The position numbers were made by a program, and so were the translations under genes. Under the pieces are notes generated by a model that had not been told where the DNA came from, did not search any database, and worked only from the letters and a program-made list of their open reading frames with translations. 64,000 nt of DNA from Riptortus pedestris (lineage: Eukaryota; Arthropoda; Insecta; Hemiptera; Alydidae): positions 11,662,001-11,726,000 of the forward strand of contig CM032230.1 of NCBI GenBank assembly GCA_019009955.1, written 5' to 3'. Every line of letters begins with the position of its first letter. Position 1 is the first letter of the stretch. This document shows, one piece after another, positions 62,290 through 64,000 of the stretch.

Positions 62290-62512
62290 ATTAAATTATT
62301 TATTAACATCCATTTTTTGCAAGTAAGGCTAATTGGGATATGTTATCTACAGGTCACCTCCCTTTTCTAGCCCGGGTGGGACTAAGGATTTTATTTAATG
62401 AATTCCGTCACTATAAATTCCTCTGCCCAGGCGGGAATCGAACTCGCCACTCTAGATTTAGCATGTGAGATTAAGGTCAACACTTTAACTCACATGGCTA
62501 ACCTGAGCCCCA
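62290..62512 (-). repeat. tRNA-derived SINE, best copy
   Basis: On the minus strand it begins ggggctcaggttagccatgt. An A-box-like segment (ttagccatgtgagttaaa, 62503-62486) and a B-box-like segment (gagttcgattcccgcc, 62446-62431) lie at tRNA-like spacing, followed by a non-tRNA body (actaaggattttatttaatg read in plus) and a (taaa) rich 3' end. It is the reference for the partial copies at 16360, 19085, 25031 and 33720. Confidence 0.75.
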
Positions 62513-62809
62513 TAAATCCTATCTAGGCTTACAATTATTTGTAAGGTCTTTTCAGGGTGTCTACAATTTCAAATTCACAGGTGGATAATGTTTAAAAGCA
62601 TACGAGAAAAGTAATTAAAAAAAAAAATGTTGACAAGCTTGCCGCCATAGGGCCCATTCCATGTCAGTTCATACACTTCAAATTTTAATTTTATCTGATC
62701 ATTTTAGAAAAATTTTGTATACTTATAGTAGATACTGAGAATAAGAAAAATATCAAATTTTAATTTTTTATCTCAACCGGTTTCCGAAATACGGTTGTAT
62801 AAAGTTTTG
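62513..62809. other. Unassigned repeat-like intron sequence
   Basis: It holds gggcccattccatgtcagtt and tatctcaaccggtttccgaa, phrasing that suggests a repeat, and continues after the LINE at 63805. No gene. Confidence 0.4.
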
Positions 62810-62821
62810 AAAAAGTGCTCA

Positions 62822-63792
62822 TAACCTCATTAGTGCCATTAAGTCGGCGTATCAAGACCCAAAAGGAGTTGTGAGACTCAGTGGAAAGGAGTCTTCTCCA
62901 TTTAGCTTCTACAAGGGAGTCAAACAAGGGGACAGCCTTAGCCCATTGTTGTTCATTATAATGGTGGACGAAATATGGAAAATCTGCAAAAGAAGGACAC
63001 CCCGAGCACTGGTGGGCTACTGGAATATGACGCCCGTTCTAGCCCAAGCAATGTTATATGCAGACGATGTAGTGATTGTGGTGGACTCGCAGGAAAGGCT
63101 GCATACTAGTGTTACGGAGTGGTATGAAGAGCTAAAGAGAAAAGGAATGGACATAAATGTCAAGAAAAGTAAGGTTATGTGTGTAGGAAGAGAAGAGGAA
63201 GACGTTAATGTCACCTGCAATGGCATACCACTTGAGATGGTTGTCACCTATAAGTATCTTGGCACACTCATATGCAGGGATGGTAGGATAGATAGGCCAA
63301 TGGAATTTTCTACCAAATACGTAACACCCTAATTGCCAAGGAAGAATTGAGTAGATCAACCAAACTCAGAATCTAAAAAGTGGTCTTTCTACCAGAGCTT
63401 TTGTATGGTGCAGAGAGTCGGACCTTATTGGACAACCATGCAAGCAAACTCAAGGCAGCAGAAATGAGCGGATAAGAGAGGACCTTGGGGTGAGACTGAT
63501 TGGAGAGATAGTTGAGGAGCGCCAACTTAAGTGGTTTGGCCATGTCAACCGAATGGGGGACACAAGAAAGGCCAAATGGTTATATGAAGCACGGCCAGAA
63601 GGCAAACGACCCCGTGGTAGACCTAGACTTACCTACCAGGACTAGGTAGCTCGATTAGGAGCAGAAAGGGGCAAGACTGTGCCAGAGTGAGGAGACTAGC
63701 GGCGGACAGACCCAGCTGGGCAAAGTGGACTGAGGCGGCCAGCCCCTCCACGCTTATCGGCACGATGGAGGTAGAAGAAGAAGGAGAAGAAG
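62822..63792 (+). mobile_element. 5'-truncated LINE with target-site duplication
   Basis: The 12-mer aaaaagtgctca occurs at 62810-62821 and 63793-63804, flanking the insert. The insert encodes the C-terminal part of RT: FYKGVKQGDSLSPLLFIIMV, AQAMLYADDVVIVVDSQERL, KKSKVMCVGREEEDV and TYKYLGTLICRDGRI (62871-63332), then after a frameshift QLKWFGHVNRMGDTRKAKWL and GKRPRGRPRLTYQD. It ends in a (gaa)-rich tail rather than poly(A). The RTE-like or related clade is not settled. Inactive. Confidence 0.85.
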
Positions 63793-63804
63793 AAAAAGTG
63801 CTCA

Positions 63805-64000
63805 AAACACCTGACAGTTTTTTAAAAAAATCACTCTAGGAGCTGTTCTAATTAAGCTAGGAAAGTGGGAGTGGTGTCATTTTACTGTGTTATATTGATC
63901 TTTTGGATGAAACCTAACACACCATAGGTTGTAATAAAAAGATTTTTTTCAAAACTCAAAATATAAATTTTGATTATTTTAAAAAGTGCGTCTCAAAAAA
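63805..64000. other. Continuation of interrupted intron sequence
   Basis: This is the right-hand half of the sequence broken by the LINE insertion. No gene or known motif. Confidence 0.4.

Noticed and set aside
62431..62512. Possible tRNA gene on the minus strand
   Set aside because: A- and B-box-like segments are present, but no cloverleaf can be closed and the same sequence recurs fused to a non-tRNA body; called a SINE.

Overview
The window is eukaryotic and almost certainly arthropod, probably insect. It is AT-rich and intron-bearing, and more than half of it is transposable-element debris. The species cannot be fixed from the sequence. Two conserved host genes, read exon by exon from GT-AG boundaries with matching phases, frame the window.

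Left third (1-21.9 kb, minus strand): an RNF216/TRIAD3-type RBR E3 ubiquitin ligase. It starts at 21844 and runs leftwards through six exons (21844-21396, 16676-16508, 12694-12614, 8426-8311, 5895-5808, 1041-869). The first RING lies in exons 4-5 and the in-between-RING domain starts in exon 6. The second RING and the 3' end lie left of base 1. Its introns hold a pogo-like MITE (TA duplication), a piggyBac-like MITE (TTAA duplication), a hAT MITE (8-bp duplication), an intron-containing Tc1 element, Helitrons, Helentron-like repeats, a LINE and SINEs.

Middle (21.9-50.8 kb): mostly nested repeats. From 22 to 34 kb there is a mosaic of two families. One is a Helitron family ending in a CCCGG...CCGGG hairpin plus CTAG, with a variable number of roughly 280-bp internal repeats. 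The other is a Helentron-like family with subterminal inverted repeats, a 20-bp terminal palindrome and a (TA)n core. A two-exon gene of unknown function (35846-34389, minus) encodes degenerate acidic repeats and a C-terminal membrane segment. A broken Gypsy element with both LTRs (36462-40001), a second Gypsy remnant, a LINE, a Copia remnant and another LINE remnant follow.

Right third (50.9-62.2 kb, plus strand): seven consecutive exons join in phase into a 325-codon partial reading frame. It starts with an FHA phosphothreonine-binding domain and continues into the N-terminal half of the DNA primase large subunit (PRIM2). An FHA-PRIM2 fusion is the most surprising feature here. The first exon(s) and the iron-sulphur C-terminal half lie outside or were not found. 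Its long introns hold a mariner, a second intron-containing Tc1 element, a pogo-like MITE and a Helitron. The window ends in a SINE and a truncated LINE with clear target-site duplications.

No functional rRNA, tRNA gene or CRISPR array was seen. Almost all of the small open frames elsewhere are microsatellite translations or repeat shadows.
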